DNA from: Ovoidimarina sp039190895
GTDB lineage: Bacteria > Pseudomonadota > Alphaproteobacteria > Rhodobacterales > Rhodobacteraceae
Reading direction: 5' to 3'
DNA: 19,736 nucleotides
NCBI GenBank assembly: GCA_039190895.1
Contig: JBCCXY010000071.1
Span: 1-19,736, forward strand
Positions within the stretch are counted from its first letter, which is position 1; the number at the start of each line of letters is the position of its first letter. The notes below the pieces were generated by a model, which did not search any database, had not been told where the DNA came from, and saw nothing but the letters and a program-made list of their open reading frames with translations. Of this stretch, positions 1 to 7,487 are shown one piece after another. Made by a program: the position numbers and the translations under genes.

Positions 1-1
1 G

Positions 2-718
2 GAGGCGTACGGAAGGGACACCGTTGATCTGTGGTCCACTTTCGAAGACCGGATGCGCGCGTCGGGCGTGCTGAGCGTGCATTATGAAAGCGGTGTGCCG
101 CAGGCGGGCACGGCGGAGCTTTGCCTGAAGTCCGAGAAGGCGGAGCGACCGGCGTTCGGAGATCTGGTGTCGCAGGGGTTCATGGCGGCCGTTCGGGACA
201 ATCCGGAGTTCCACGATGCCGATGGCTTTGTGCAGCATTGCGCGCAAAGCGTCATGCCGCTTGTCTATGACGCCGACGCGGTGGAGCTGCTGCCGGACCG
301 GATGCATGGCATCAATGACCTCGCGCGGGATTTTGGCGTGACCGGCGGAGTGATCGTGCCGTTGCGCGGGTTTGGGGAGCCGACGTTCGGGAACGTGACA
401 TACATTGTGGACCGGCATTCTCCGGTGCAGCCAACTGCCCTGCCTGTGGCCGAGCTGACGGCGCTGGCGCATGTCCTGCATGGGGTGCTGTCGAAACCGG
501 CGCCGCGGCCCTCCCCCAAAGCGCGGTTGACGGAGCGGGAGATCGCGTGCCTCACGCATGTCGCGGAGGGGTTAAGCACCAAGCGTCTGTCGCACCGGAT
601 CGGGATCAGTGACGCCACCGCGAATGAGCACATTCGCAACGCGTGTCGAAAGCTTGATGCCGGGTCGCGTGCCGGTGCGGTCGCGCGTGCTGTGGCGCTG
701 GGGCTTATCCGCCTTTAA
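2..718 (+). CDS. LuxR-family transcriptional regulator, 5' end cut off by the window
   Basis: The reading frame is open to the window edge, 17 codons before the first in-frame ATG at 53. No in-frame start lies between, and no Shine-Dalgarno precedes ATG 53, so the true start is probably outside the window. The C-terminal ~65 residues form a clear LuxR/GerE helix-turn-helix: LTEREIACLTHVAEGLSTK, then the recognition-helix region ISDATANEHIRNACRKL. The N-terminal part resembles an autoinducer-binding domain, with DFGVTGGVIVPLRGFGEPTFG matching the G-V-T-x-P-x-H-G region of LuxR. The usual Trp and Tyr of the ligand pocket are not evident where expected; I see F, F and an R-D-N-P-E stretch. No luxI-type synthase is in view, so this may be an orphan (solo) LuxR; that is inference. 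The stop codon overlaps that of the convergent PAS gene. Confidence 0.85.
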   Translation, partial: EAYGRDTVDLWSTFEDRMRASGVLSVHYESGVPQAGTAELCLKSEKAERPAFGDLVSQGFMAAVRDNPEFHDADGFVQHCAQSVMPLVYDADAVELLPDRMHGINDLARDFGVTGGVIVPLRGFGEPTFGNVTYIVDRHSPVQPTALPVAELTALAHVLHGVLSKPAPRPSPKARLTEREIACLTHVAEGLSTKRLSHRIGISDATANEHIRNACRKLDAGSRAGAVARAVALGLIRL

Positions 719-1458
719 GCGAAATTCACGACAGTCGGAACGTCAAAACCGCCCATCGTTTCCGGGCTGACGTCTGCCGTGATGTCCTCGTAAGTGGCGA
801 GGATTGCAGGGAAGTCCTGGCCGAGTTCAATGAGCCGCATCTTGCAGTGCAGCAGGCGGGTCTCGTTCGGGGTTTTGATCCGGTAAGGGTAGTCCTGATC
901 AATCCCGCCCAGGCAGGCATCGAGATACGGACGGGCAATCAGGTCGTAGGTTTGCCGCGGCATCATCTCTGACATCTCAACCCCTACGAGGCGGGATTGG
1001 CGGGTTCCGTAGACCTTGGCGTTCGAGGTGCTTGTTGCAATGAACCGCTTGTTTTCATCCAGCAGGGTGGTGCGGTGCGGCGACTGGATGACGGAGGCAA
1101 TCGTCTGAAACGGACCTTCGATCCCGGCGTCGCGGGTCACGATGGGACCGGTCACGATCGTCTCTGGATCGGGCTCCTGCAGTGTTTCGTCGGTTCTGGA
1201 GGCGAGGGTGAGCGCGAGGTTCACGTCGCGTCCGTCGATGTTGATCCCCTGATAGCGGATCGCCCGGGACATGAAGAAGAAGACCTGATCCCGCGCCTCG
1301 CCCCGGTCGGCGGGCACGTATTGCTCGATCCCTTCCAGAAAGTCGGCCGAAAGGCGGAGGTATTCGACGCTTTGATCGGGGGGTGCGGACTCCCTGAGGT
1401 GTCGGCGCAGGGACTGCTCCAACCAGTAGTATTGTGAGATCAAGGCCGCGAGCGACAT
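715..1458 (-). CDS. PAS-domain protein without an output domain
   Basis: This 247-aa soluble protein has two visible parts. Residues ~1-95 are mostly helical and unassigned. Residues ~105-230 look like a PAS fold: RTTLLDENKRFIATSTSNAK, the helix GTRQSRLVGVEMSEMMPRQT, then the strand-rich end including LLHCKMRLIEL and ILATYEDITAD, with the E-D-I-T ending typical of PAS sensors. No kinase, GGDEF, EAL, HTH or methyl-accepting domain follows. I chose ATG 1458, which has AGG five bases upstream on the minus strand; a GTG at 1464 is the alternative and adds two residues. The gene converges on the luxR-type gene with overlapping stops, so they are not an operon, though they could be co-inherited. 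Ligand and partner are unknown. PAS assignment is moderately confident; the function is not identified. Confidence 0.75.
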   Translation of the reverse strand: MSLAALISQYYWLEQSLRRHLRESAPPDQSVEYLRLSADFLEGIEQYVPADRGEARDQVFFFMSRAIRYQGINIDGRDVNLALTLASRTDETLQEPDPETIVTGPIVTRDAGIEGPFQTIASVIQSPHRTTLLDENKRFIATSTSNAKVYGTRQSRLVGVEMSEMMPRQTYDLIARPYLDACLGGIDQDYPYRIKTPNETRLLHCKMRLIELGQDFPAILATYEDITADVSPETMGGFDVPTVVNFA

Positions 1459-1648
1459 CCACACCTACTTAACGATTATCGGCTGACTTAGGCCCGTTCG
1501 CGCGACTACCTACCAGTTTTTTCCTCGCTTGTCCGATTTTTCTGCTTCCGGTTGTGGTGCGTGTCGGTTTCACGATGTCAGAGGTCGGCTCAGTGCGGAC
1601 CCGTTTGTGCTGGTCGCGGCAAGCATCGGTGAGCGTTGGAGGGACGGC
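1459..1648. other. Divergent intergenic region
   Basis: These 190 bases separate the start of the PAS gene (minus) from the start of the flavoprotein dehydrogenase (plus), so they should carry both promoters. They are clearly more AT-rich than the flanking genes, with T-runs near 1516-1521 and 1538-1541. I see no convincing -35/-10 pair and no strong dyad. A reading frame runs in from 1529 ahead of the dehydrogenase but shows no family similarity. Confidence 0.5.
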
Positions 1649-4147
1649 ATGAAGACTCAGGTGCAGGCGTTGGTCGTGGGCGGGGGCGCGGTGGGCGCGT
1701 CGATTGCCTATCATCTTGCAAAGGCCGGTTGGTCGGATGTCATGCTGCTGGAGCGGGATGAGCTGACGAGCGGGTCGACCTGGCATGCGGCGGGGCTTTT
1801 ACCGTATTTCAACATGTCCTACGCGACGACGCATATCCATGATTATTCGATCAAGTATTACAAGACGTTGGAGGAAGAGACGGGGTTGAACCCGGGCTTT
1901 TCGGTCGTCGGCAATCTGCGGATGGCGCAGACGCAGGATCGGATGGATGAGTACATGCTGTACGCCTCGACCGCCGAGACGTGCGGGGTGCCGTATGAGT
2001 GGATGACACCGGATGAGATCAAGGCGCGGTGGCCGCTGGTGCGGACGGACGATCTGAAGGGGGCGATTTATCATCCGACGGACGGGTACATTAATCCGGC
2101 GGATGTCACGCAGGCGATGGCGAAGGGCGCGCGGCAGCGAGGGGTTGCGGTTGAGCGGCGTTGGCAGGTTGATGCCTATGAGTGGCGGGGCAGTCACTGG
2201 GATGTGACGGCGACGCAGATGGTCGAGAAGGGCGGGAACCTTGTGCCGTCGGATGAGAAGGTGGTCATTCAGGCGGAGCATGTGGTGACCGCGACGGGGA
2301 ACCATGCGCAGCGGACGGCGCAGTTGCTGGGGATCAAGATCCCCGCGATCCCGGTGGAGCATCAGTATATCGTGACGGAGCCTGATCCGGCGCTGGTGGA
2401 GTATCGGACGTCGCAGCCCGAGCATCCGGTTCTGCGCGACGCGGATGCGAAATGGTATGTGCGGGAAGAGCGGGGCGGGTGGATCCTTGGGCCTTATGAG
2501 TACGGCGCGCCGGCACGGTTTGAGTATGGGTGTCCCGACAGCTTCCGGGCCGATCTGTTCCCGCTGGATCTGGAGCGGATCGAAGAGGAATACATGTCGA
2601 TGATCCATCGGATCCCGTCGTCGGAAACGGCGGGGCTGAAGGACGATTACAACGGGCCGATCTGTTACACGCCGGATGGGAACCCGTTGTTGGGGCCGGC
2701 GCCGGGGTTGCAGAACATGTGGCTGGCGGAGGGCTTTTCGTTCGGGATCACGGCGGCGGGCGGCACGGGGCATTATCTGGCGCAGGTGATGGTCGAGGGG
2801 GAGGCGGAGATCGACATGGCCTCGCTTGACCCCAAGCGCTACGGGCCGTGGATGACGACCGAATATGCGATGCGGAAGAATGAGGAGTGCTATTCCCACG
2901 TCTACATCCTGCATCATCCGGATGAGGAGCGGGAGGCGTGTCGTCCGCTGAAGACGGCGCCTGCGTATGATCGACAGAAGGCGAAAGGCGCGCAGTTCGG
3001 GCAGGTGAACGGGTGGGAGCGGCCGAATTACTATGGGCCGCTGGATGCGCCGGAGAGCTTTGACCGGGACGCGAGGTCGTTCCGGCGCGGTGGCTGGTGG
3101 CAGTATGCGAAGGCTGAGGCGGAGGCGATTAGGTCGGGCGTGGGGCTGATCGATGCGACGGCGTTTACGAAGCACCGGCTGACCGGGCCCGGGGCGACGG
3201 CGTTTCTGGATTGGTTCACGTGCAACCGCTTGCCGAAGGTAGGGCGGATCAACCTGACCTATGCGCTGACCGATCACGGGACGACGCGGACGGAGTACAC
3301 GATCATTCGCGAGGGGGAGGATCGGTATCTGCTGATCTCTGCCGGGGCGTGGCAGGCGTATGATCAGGATTACCTCTACAAGGCGATCTGGGAGGGCGAG
3401 GATCGGTTCGGGCGGGTCAATGAAGAGGATGTGACCTCGCAGTACGGGGTGTTCGCGCTGGCGGGGCCGAAGTCGCGCGACGTGCTGAAGGCATTGGTGC
3501 GGGATGCGGAGCCGGAGACGGCGCTGTCGAACAAGCGGTTCCCCTGGCTGTCGGCGCGGCCGATCGAGCTGGGGATGTGCCCGGTCAATGCGGTGCGGGT
3601 GGCCTATACCGGCGAGCTGGGGTGGGAGCTGCATCATCCGATGGAGATGCAGACCTACCTGTGGGATCGGCTGACGGAGGCGGGCGAGCCGCATGGGCTG
3701 AAGCTGGTGGGCGCGCGGGCGCAGAACTGGTTGCGACAGGAGAAGTCGTATCGCGCGTTCGGGACGGAGTTGGGGCGCGATGCGACGCCGTTGGAGGCGG
3801 GGCTGGACCGGTTCGTGGACCTGTCGAAGGACTTTCGCGGGAAGGAGCGGATGGTCGAGACCGGCGTGCGGTTCAAGTGCGTGACGATGCTGGTCGATGG
3901 GCCCGACGATGCGGACCCGTGGGGGCGTGAGGCGCTGTATGCCGGCGAGACGCGTGTCGGGCGGCTGACCTCGGGCGGCTATTCGGTGCATTTCGGCAAG
4001 TCGATCGGGATGGGGTATGTCTCGCCGGATCACGCGGCGCCGGGGACGACGTTGAAGGTTAAGATGTTCGATCAGCTTTGGGATGCGACCGTGGTTGAGG
4101 ACAGCCCGTATGACCCGCAGAACGCCGTTATTCGGGTGGACGGATAG
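1649..4147 (+). CDS. Dimethylglycine/sarcosine dehydrogenase-type FAD- and folate-binding protein (GcvT family)
   Basis: This 832-aa protein probably oxidatively removes an N-methyl group from dimethylglycine, sarcosine or a related amine and passes the one-carbon unit to tetrahydrofolate. It starts with a Rossmann FAD motif (VVGGGAVGASIAYHLAKAG, ~9-27). TSGSTWHAAG follows, whose His46 sits where this family carries covalently bound FAD. The FAD oxidoreductase (DAO) part runs to ~385, ending GFSFGITAAGGTGHYLAQ. A linker leads to a GcvT folate-binding domain (~480-725; GLIDATAFTKHRLTGPGATA, AYTGELGWELHHP) and a GcvT C-terminal barrel (~735-828; RLTSGGYSVHFGKSIGMGY). The frame stays open back to 1529, but ATG 1649 has GGAGGG just upstream (1638-1643) and begins directly at the flavin fold, so I use it. 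The length fits the family. It stands alone, with no folate-recycling partner in view. Exact substrate cannot be decided from sequence. Confidence 0.9.
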   Translation: MKTQVQALVVGGGAVGASIAYHLAKAGWSDVMLLERDELTSGSTWHAAGLLPYFNMSYATTHIHDYSIKYYKTLEEETGLNPGFSVVGNLRMAQTQDRMDEYMLYASTAETCGVPYEWMTPDEIKARWPLVRTDDLKGAIYHPTDGYINPADVTQAMAKGARQRGVAVERRWQVDAYEWRGSHWDVTATQMVEKGGNLVPSDEKVVIQAEHVVTATGNHAQRTAQLLGIKIPAIPVEHQYIVTEPDPALVEYRTSQPEHPVLRDADAKWYVREERGGWILGPYEYGAPARFEYGCPDSFRADLFPLDLERIEEEYMSMIHRIPSSETAGLKDDYNGPICYTPDGNPLLGPAPGLQNMWLAEGFSFGITAAGGTGHYLAQVMVEGEAEIDMASLDPKRYGPWMTTEYAMRKNEECYSHVYILHHPDEEREACRPLKTAPAYDRQKAKGAQFGQVNGWERPNYYGPLDAPESFDRDARSFRRGGWWQYAKAEAEAIRSGVGLIDATAFTKHRLTGPGATAFLDWFTCNRLPKVGRINLTYALTDHGTTRTEYTIIREGEDRYLLISAGAWQAYDQDYLYKAIWEGEDRFGRVNEEDVTSQYGVFALAGPKSRDVLKALVRDAEPETALSNKRFPWLSARPIELGMCPVNAVRVAYTGELGWELHHPMEMQTYLWDRLTEAGEPHGLKLVGARAQNWLRQEKSYRAFGTELGRDATPLEAGLDRFVDLSKDFRGKERMVETGVRFKCVTMLVDGPDDADPWGREALYAGETRVGRLTSGGYSVHFGKSIGMGYVSPDHAAPGTTLKVKMFDQLWDATVVEDSPYDPQNAVIRVDG

Positions 4148-4470
4148 CGGGGCGCTCATCAGACCTTTCGGGCTGCCTCGCCGGAAACAGTGGCCAATCG
4201 GTGGGCCGAGTGTTCGGGGTTCGGAGGTGATTCGGCGGCGAATTATCGCTAGCGCGATGGTGGTTTTGGTCGGGTGTAAGCGCCGGGTCACGGTATTGTC
4301 TGCGGGCGAAGCGAGGGGTCCGGCGGGGACAAGGTGCTGAAAAAGAGGGCGAAACCGTTGAAGGTTAAGGGATAATTCACATCCCGCCTATGCAAGACCC
4401 CCGGAACACCCCAATCATGCCATAATCGGACTCGAATCTGTTTCTGCTACGGATTTTGTGGGTTGCCGCC
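4148..4470. other. Intergenic region without a recognisable gene
   Basis: This stretch lies between the dehydrogenase stop and the chosen Hint-protein start. A frame continuing through 4083-4340 shows no similarity and no start signal. A small hairpin (ATCGC, loop TAGC, GCGAT; 4245-4258) could help end transcription of the dehydrogenase, but no T-run follows it. AT-rich bits at 4371-4376 (GATAAT) and 4421-4426 (CATAAT) could be -10 elements for the Hint gene; neither has a well-placed -35 box. Confidence 0.5.
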
Positions 4471-5088
4471 ATGAACATGATGTCTCGGATCGCCGCCGTT
4501 GAAGGTAGAACTGGACCGCTGCTGGGTCTGGATGGACGCGCCAGTGTGCGAACGCCATTCGGGCCGAGGCGGGCGGAGAATGTGCGCCCCGGTGATCTGC
4601 TGGTCACGCGCGACAACGGATTACAGCCGGTGCGGATGGTGTGGACGCGGACGCTGAGCGAGGCGGACCTTGCGGCGGACCCGTCTTTGGCGCCCATTCG
4701 GCTGAAGCCGCGGGCGATCGGGCCGATGATGCCGCAGCGGGATCTGCTTTTGGCGGCGGCGCATCGGATTTTGGTGCCGGGGTATCGGCTGGTGGATGTG
4801 CCCGATACAGAGCCGCGTCTGATCGCGGCGCGGGACATTGCCGAGGTGTCGGATGAGGCGTACCTCGACAAGGCGGCGCGGGACATCACGTTCTACAACA
4901 TCGTCTTCGATGCGCATCAGGTGTTCTGCGTGAACGGGCTGCCGGTGGAGAGCTATCTGCCGTCGGTCGGCGAGGTCGATGAGGTGGTTCGGAAGTCGTT
5001 GTCGGAGTGTCTGTCGGATGAGACGACGGAATATCCGGTGTCGCGGTATGTTGCGGCTGAGGCGGGGTATCGGCCGGAGTTGGTCTGA
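4471..5088 (+). CDS. Hint-domain protein (Hint_2 type), nucleophile missing
   Basis: This 205-aa protein is almost entirely a Hedgehog/intein (Hint) fold. The blocks are: residues ~19-52 (GLDGRASVRTPFG, then VRPGDLLVTRDNGLQPV), the middle block LLLAAAHRILVPG with His98, and the C-terminal block NIVFDAHQVFCVNGLPVESY (~143-162) with His149. In self-splicing Hint domains the first block opens with Cys or Ser; here the aligned residue is Gly19, so acyl-shift chemistry looks impossible. Only ~40 tail residues follow the fold, and there is no obvious N-terminal passenger or secretion signal. Stand-alone Hint_2 proteins are common in Rhodobacteraceae and their role is unknown. The start is uncertain: ATG 4471, 4477 and 4480 and TTG 4456 are all in frame and none has a good ribosome-binding site. 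A paralogue-like gene lies at 17642-18253. Confidence 0.8.
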   Translation: MNMMSRIAAVEGRTGPLLGLDGRASVRTPFGPRRAENVRPGDLLVTRDNGLQPVRMVWTRTLSEADLAADPSLAPIRLKPRAIGPMMPQRDLLLAAAHRILVPGYRLVDVPDTEPRLIAARDIAEVSDEAYLDKAARDITFYNIVFDAHQVFCVNGLPVESYLPSVGEVDEVVRKSLSECLSDETTEYPVSRYVAAEAGYRPELV

Positions 5089-5100
5089 GCGGCGTCGGAT

Positions 5101-5122
5101 GCCGGGCTTAAGCCCGGCCTAC
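5101..5122 (-). repeat. REP-like palindrome, CCGGGC stem
   Basis: The palindrome GCCGGGCTTAAGCCCGGC (5101-5118) is followed by CTAC, which reads as GTAG at the 5' foot on the minus strand. A GTAG foot plus an imperfect palindrome is the classic REP layout used by RAYT transposases. It lies 13 bases after the Hint gene and pairs with the next unit. Confidence 0.8.
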
Positions 5123-5149
5123 CATTGAAACATCGTTGCGTTAGGGAAT

Positions 5150-5172
5150 GGTGGGCAGATTGCCCACCCTAC
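5150..5172 (-). repeat. REP-like palindrome, GTGGGC stem
   Basis: GGTGGGCAGATTGCCCACC (5150-5168) is followed by CTAC, so it reads GTAG-first on the minus strand. It is the second half of a 72-base doublet with the unit at 5101. The stop of the MATE gene is seven bases away, so this doublet sits between two converging genes and may act as a bidirectional mRNA end. Confidence 0.8.
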
Positions 5173-5178
5173 CGGTGA

Positions 5179-6492
5179 TCACGTGCGTGACGCGCTGGCT
5201 TCGAGGGCGGGGTAGCGGGTGGCGAGGGTGATGCCCCTTGCGAGGAATGAGATGAGCAGGGCGATCCAGAGGCCGTGGTTGGCGAGGATCGGGACGAGGG
5301 CGGCGATGGCGATCAGGTAAATCGCGGTCGAGAGGGCCATCATACGCACCATGTCCCCCGTTCGCGAGGCGCCGATGAATATCCCGTCGAGGATGAACGG
5401 TGCGACGCCCGCGAGGGGGGCGAGGATCATGTAGGTGAGGTAGGCCATCGCCTCGGCCCGGACGTCGGGGGCGGTGGTCATGATGTGGATGATCGGGGGG
5501 CCAGAGACGGCGAAGGCGATGGACAGGGCCACGGCCGATGCGAGGCCCCATTGGCCCGCCATGATCGAGGCGCGGCGGAGGCGGGCGCGTTGGCGGGCGC
5601 CCATGGCCTGGCCGACCAGCGTTTCGGCGGCGAAGGCGAAACCGTCGAGTGCGAAGGCGGCGACGTGGAGGAACTGGAGCAGGATCTGGTTTGCCGCGAG
5701 GGGCACGTCGCCGAAGCGGGCGCCGAGGAAGAGGAACGACAGGAAGATCGTCTCTAGCAGGGCCGAGCGGATCATGATGTCACGATTGACGGTTGCCAGA
5801 TTGCGCAGGCGGGCGGGGTTGAACACGCGGGGCCAGTCGCGCCAGTGGGGCCCGCGAAACGGCGCGCGGCAGAGCCAGAGGCCAAGGCCCAGTGCCGTCC
5901 ATTCGGCGATGAGCGTGGCGGTGGCGACGCCTTCGACGCCCCAGCCGAGGCCGAGGACGAACCAGAGGTCGAGGAGGATGTTCAGGCCGTTCATGCCGAC
6001 CTGCAGGATCAGCACGCTGCCGGTGCGTTCGTGGGCGATCAGCCAGCCGGTGATCCCAAAGAGCGCGATGGCGGCGGGGGCGGCCCAGATGCGGATGGCG
6101 AGGTAGGTGGCGGCGAGGCCTTCGACCTCGGCGCTCGCGGGGGCGAGGGTGAGGGCGAGCCAGAACAGGGGGAGTTGCAGGGTGATGAGCAGCGCGCCTC
6201 CCGCAAGGCCGATGACGAGGGCGCGGGTCAGCAGGGCGTCGGTTTCGGCGGTGTCGCGGGCGCCGATGGCTTGGGCAACCACCCCCGCGAAGCCCATGCG
6301 AAGGGCGGCGAAGAGCCAGTAGAGCGCCGAGAGGATCAGCGCGCCGATGCCGACGGCGCCGATGGGGGCGGCTTCGCCGAGTTGGCCGATGACGCCAGTG
6401 TCCACCACGCCGAGGATTGGGATCGTGGCGTTGGAGATGACGATGGGGACGGCGATTTTGAGGACGCGCCCGTGGGTGAGCGTGTCAGCCAT
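5179..6492 (-). CDS. MATE-family multidrug/toxin efflux protein (DinF-like)
   Basis: This 437-aa inner-membrane exporter swaps Na+ or H+ for a small organic cation or toxin. The sequence is a series of about twelve hydrophobic segments, arranged as two similar halves. MATE signatures are visible: the first-helix region IAVPIVISNATIPILGVVDT, then GALILSALYWLF and RMGFAGVVAQAIGARD in the first half. The second half has AANQILLQFLHVAAFALDGF and AAETLVGQAMGAR. The length is normal for the family and the short cytoplasmic ends fit the DinF branch. Its ATG lies inside the last codons of the upstream thioesterase (8-base overlap), so it is probably translationally coupled to it. The substrate cannot be named; the thioesterase neighbours give a weak hint of an acyl or aromatic compound. 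Confidence 0.92.
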   Translation of the reverse strand: MADTLTHGRVLKIAVPIVISNATIPILGVVDTGVIGQLGEAAPIGAVGIGALILSALYWLFAALRMGFAGVVAQAIGARDTAETDALLTRALVIGLAGGALLITLQLPLFWLALTLAPASAEVEGLAATYLAIRIWAAPAAIALFGITGWLIAHERTGSVLILQVGMNGLNILLDLWFVLGLGWGVEGVATATLIAEWTALGLGLWLCRAPFRGPHWRDWPRVFNPARLRNLATVNRDIMIRSALLETIFLSFLFLGARFGDVPLAANQILLQFLHVAAFALDGFAFAAETLVGQAMGARQRARLRRASIMAGQWGLASAVALSIAFAVSGPPIIHIMTTAPDVRAEAMAYLTYMILAPLAGVAPFILDGIFIGASRTGDMVRMMALSTAIYLIAIAALVPILANHGLWIALLISFLARGITLATRYPALEASASRT

Positions 6493-6988
6493 CCTTGGGT
6501 GGCATCAGGAGGTGCCCGGTGGCTTGGGCGAAGAGGCGGTTGCGGTTGTCCTGCCAGGCCTCGACATGGACGCTCGCATAGCGGCGGCCCGAGCGGTTGA
6601 TGCGGGCGCGGGCGTAGGCGTCGCGGGGCAGGCCCGCGCGCAGGTAGTCGACGGTGAAGTCGATGGTTTTCGGCAGGCGGGGGAGGGTTTCGGGGGTGAG
6701 CGTTTCGGCGTCGATTTCGCCGCTTTCGATGTCGTCCCAGAGGAGGGACCACGAGAGTTCGATGGTCGCGGTGAGTTCGAGGAACGCCGCCGTGGCGCCG
6801 CCGTGGAGGGCGGGGAGCATCGGGTTGCCGATCAGCTTTTCGTCATAGGACAGTACGCCGGTCAGTTCGTCCCCGCGCCGGTCGAAATGTACGCCGAGGA
6901 AGTTCGCGTAGGGGACGGAACTGACGAGCGCTTTGAGCGCGGCGTCGCGGCGGTGTTTGATGACCTGTACGGGTTCAGGGCGCTTCAT
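6485..6988 (-). CDS. PaaI-type hotdog thioesterase
   Basis: This 167-aa hotdog-fold protein probably hydrolyses an acyl-CoA or aryl-CoA thioester in the cytoplasm. The signature is LPALHGGATAAFLELTATIE, with the HGG turn at 62-64 and an acidic residue (Glu71) at the position where PaaI enzymes use Asp or Glu. The later strands follow the usual pattern (TIDFTVDYLRAG, ARINRSGRRYASVHVEAWQD). It is a little longer than typical PaaI because of an insertion around 80-107 (DDIESGEIDAETLTPETLPR). Its ATG overlaps the stop of the upstream thioesterase in an ATGA, which implies coupled translation. Substrate is not predictable. It differs clearly from its neighbour, so the pair is not a recent duplication. 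Confidence 0.88.
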   Translation of the reverse strand: MKRPEPVQVIKHRRDAALKALVSSVPYANFLGVHFDRRGDELTGVLSYDEKLIGNPMLPALHGGATAAFLELTATIELSWSLLWDDIESGEIDAETLTPETLPRLPKTIDFTVDYLRAGLPRDAYARARINRSGRRYASVHVEAWQDNRNRLFAQATGHLLMPPKDG

Positions 6989-7407
6989 TGCTCGGCCACC
7001 GTAAAGGCGCCGGACGCGCTGGCGACGGGTGTGTCGCGGTCGTCATCCGTGGCTTCGGCGCGGACGAAGGCGACGGAGCGGGTGATGTGATAGCATTCGG
7101 CCCGCGCGCGGATGGTCTGGCCCGGTGTGGCGGGACGCATGTAATCGATGCGCAAGTCTAGCGTGGCCGTGACGGAGGGCGAGCCGGGGTGGCTCATCAC
7201 CGCGGCGCCGCCGCAGGTGTCCATCAGGGTTGAAACCGCGCCGCCGTGCAGGACCCCGGTCGACGGGTCGCCGACGAAGCGTGGGTCGTAGGGCATCTCG
7301 ATCTCGGCGACGCCGTCGCCGACCGAGAGAACGCGCATGCCGAGGGCGCGGCAGTGGGGGAGTGCTTCGATAAACTGCTGAGCTGTTTTTGCGCGGGCGT
7401 CGGTCAT
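6985..7407 (-). CDS. PaaI-type hotdog thioesterase
   Basis: This 140-aa protein is the first gene of the minus-strand thioesterase/thioesterase/MATE operon. It carries the PaaI-family hallmark TGVLHGGAVSTLMDTCGGAA, with HGG at 54-56 and the probable catalytic Asp63. The following strands (LDLRIDYMRPATPGQTIRAR, ECYHITRSVAFVRAEA) complete a single hotdog domain of normal size. These enzymes usually work as tetramers on small acyl-CoA or phenylacetyl-CoA-like thioesters. No strong Shine-Dalgarno is visible before ATG 7407. The upstream gap to the sufB-like gene is only 80 bases on the same strand, so read-through from sufCB is possible, although I see no terminator either way. Confidence 0.9.
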   Translation of the reverse strand: MTDARAKTAQQFIEALPHCRALGMRVLSVGDGVAEIEMPYDPRFVGDPSTGVLHGGAVSTLMDTCGGAAVMSHPGSPSVTATLDLRIDYMRPATPGQTIRARAECYHITRSVAFVRAEATDDDRDTPVASASGAFTVAEQ

Positions 7408-7487
7408 GGGGCAGTCATGACGCCGGGGCGCGGTGGGGGCAAGGGAGTAGGATCAATCCCGCCTTGGAGCGCCATTGGAGTGAGCGT

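Noticed and set aside
1529..1648. Forty extra N-terminal codons for the flavoprotein dehydrogenase
   Set aside because: No ribosome-binding site at the early start and no family similarity; ATG 1649 has GGAGGG and starts at the FAD motif.
1799..4291. An 830-codon open frame on the minus strand opposite the dehydrogenase
   Set aside because: It is an Arg/Pro/His-rich shadow caused by GC-biased third positions. The plus strand has full family motifs over the same span.
5845..6600. Plus-strand open frames (210-251 codons) opposite the MATE gene
   Set aside because: Glu/Gly/Ala-rich or Arg-rich shadows; the minus strand encodes a normal twelve-helix transporter.
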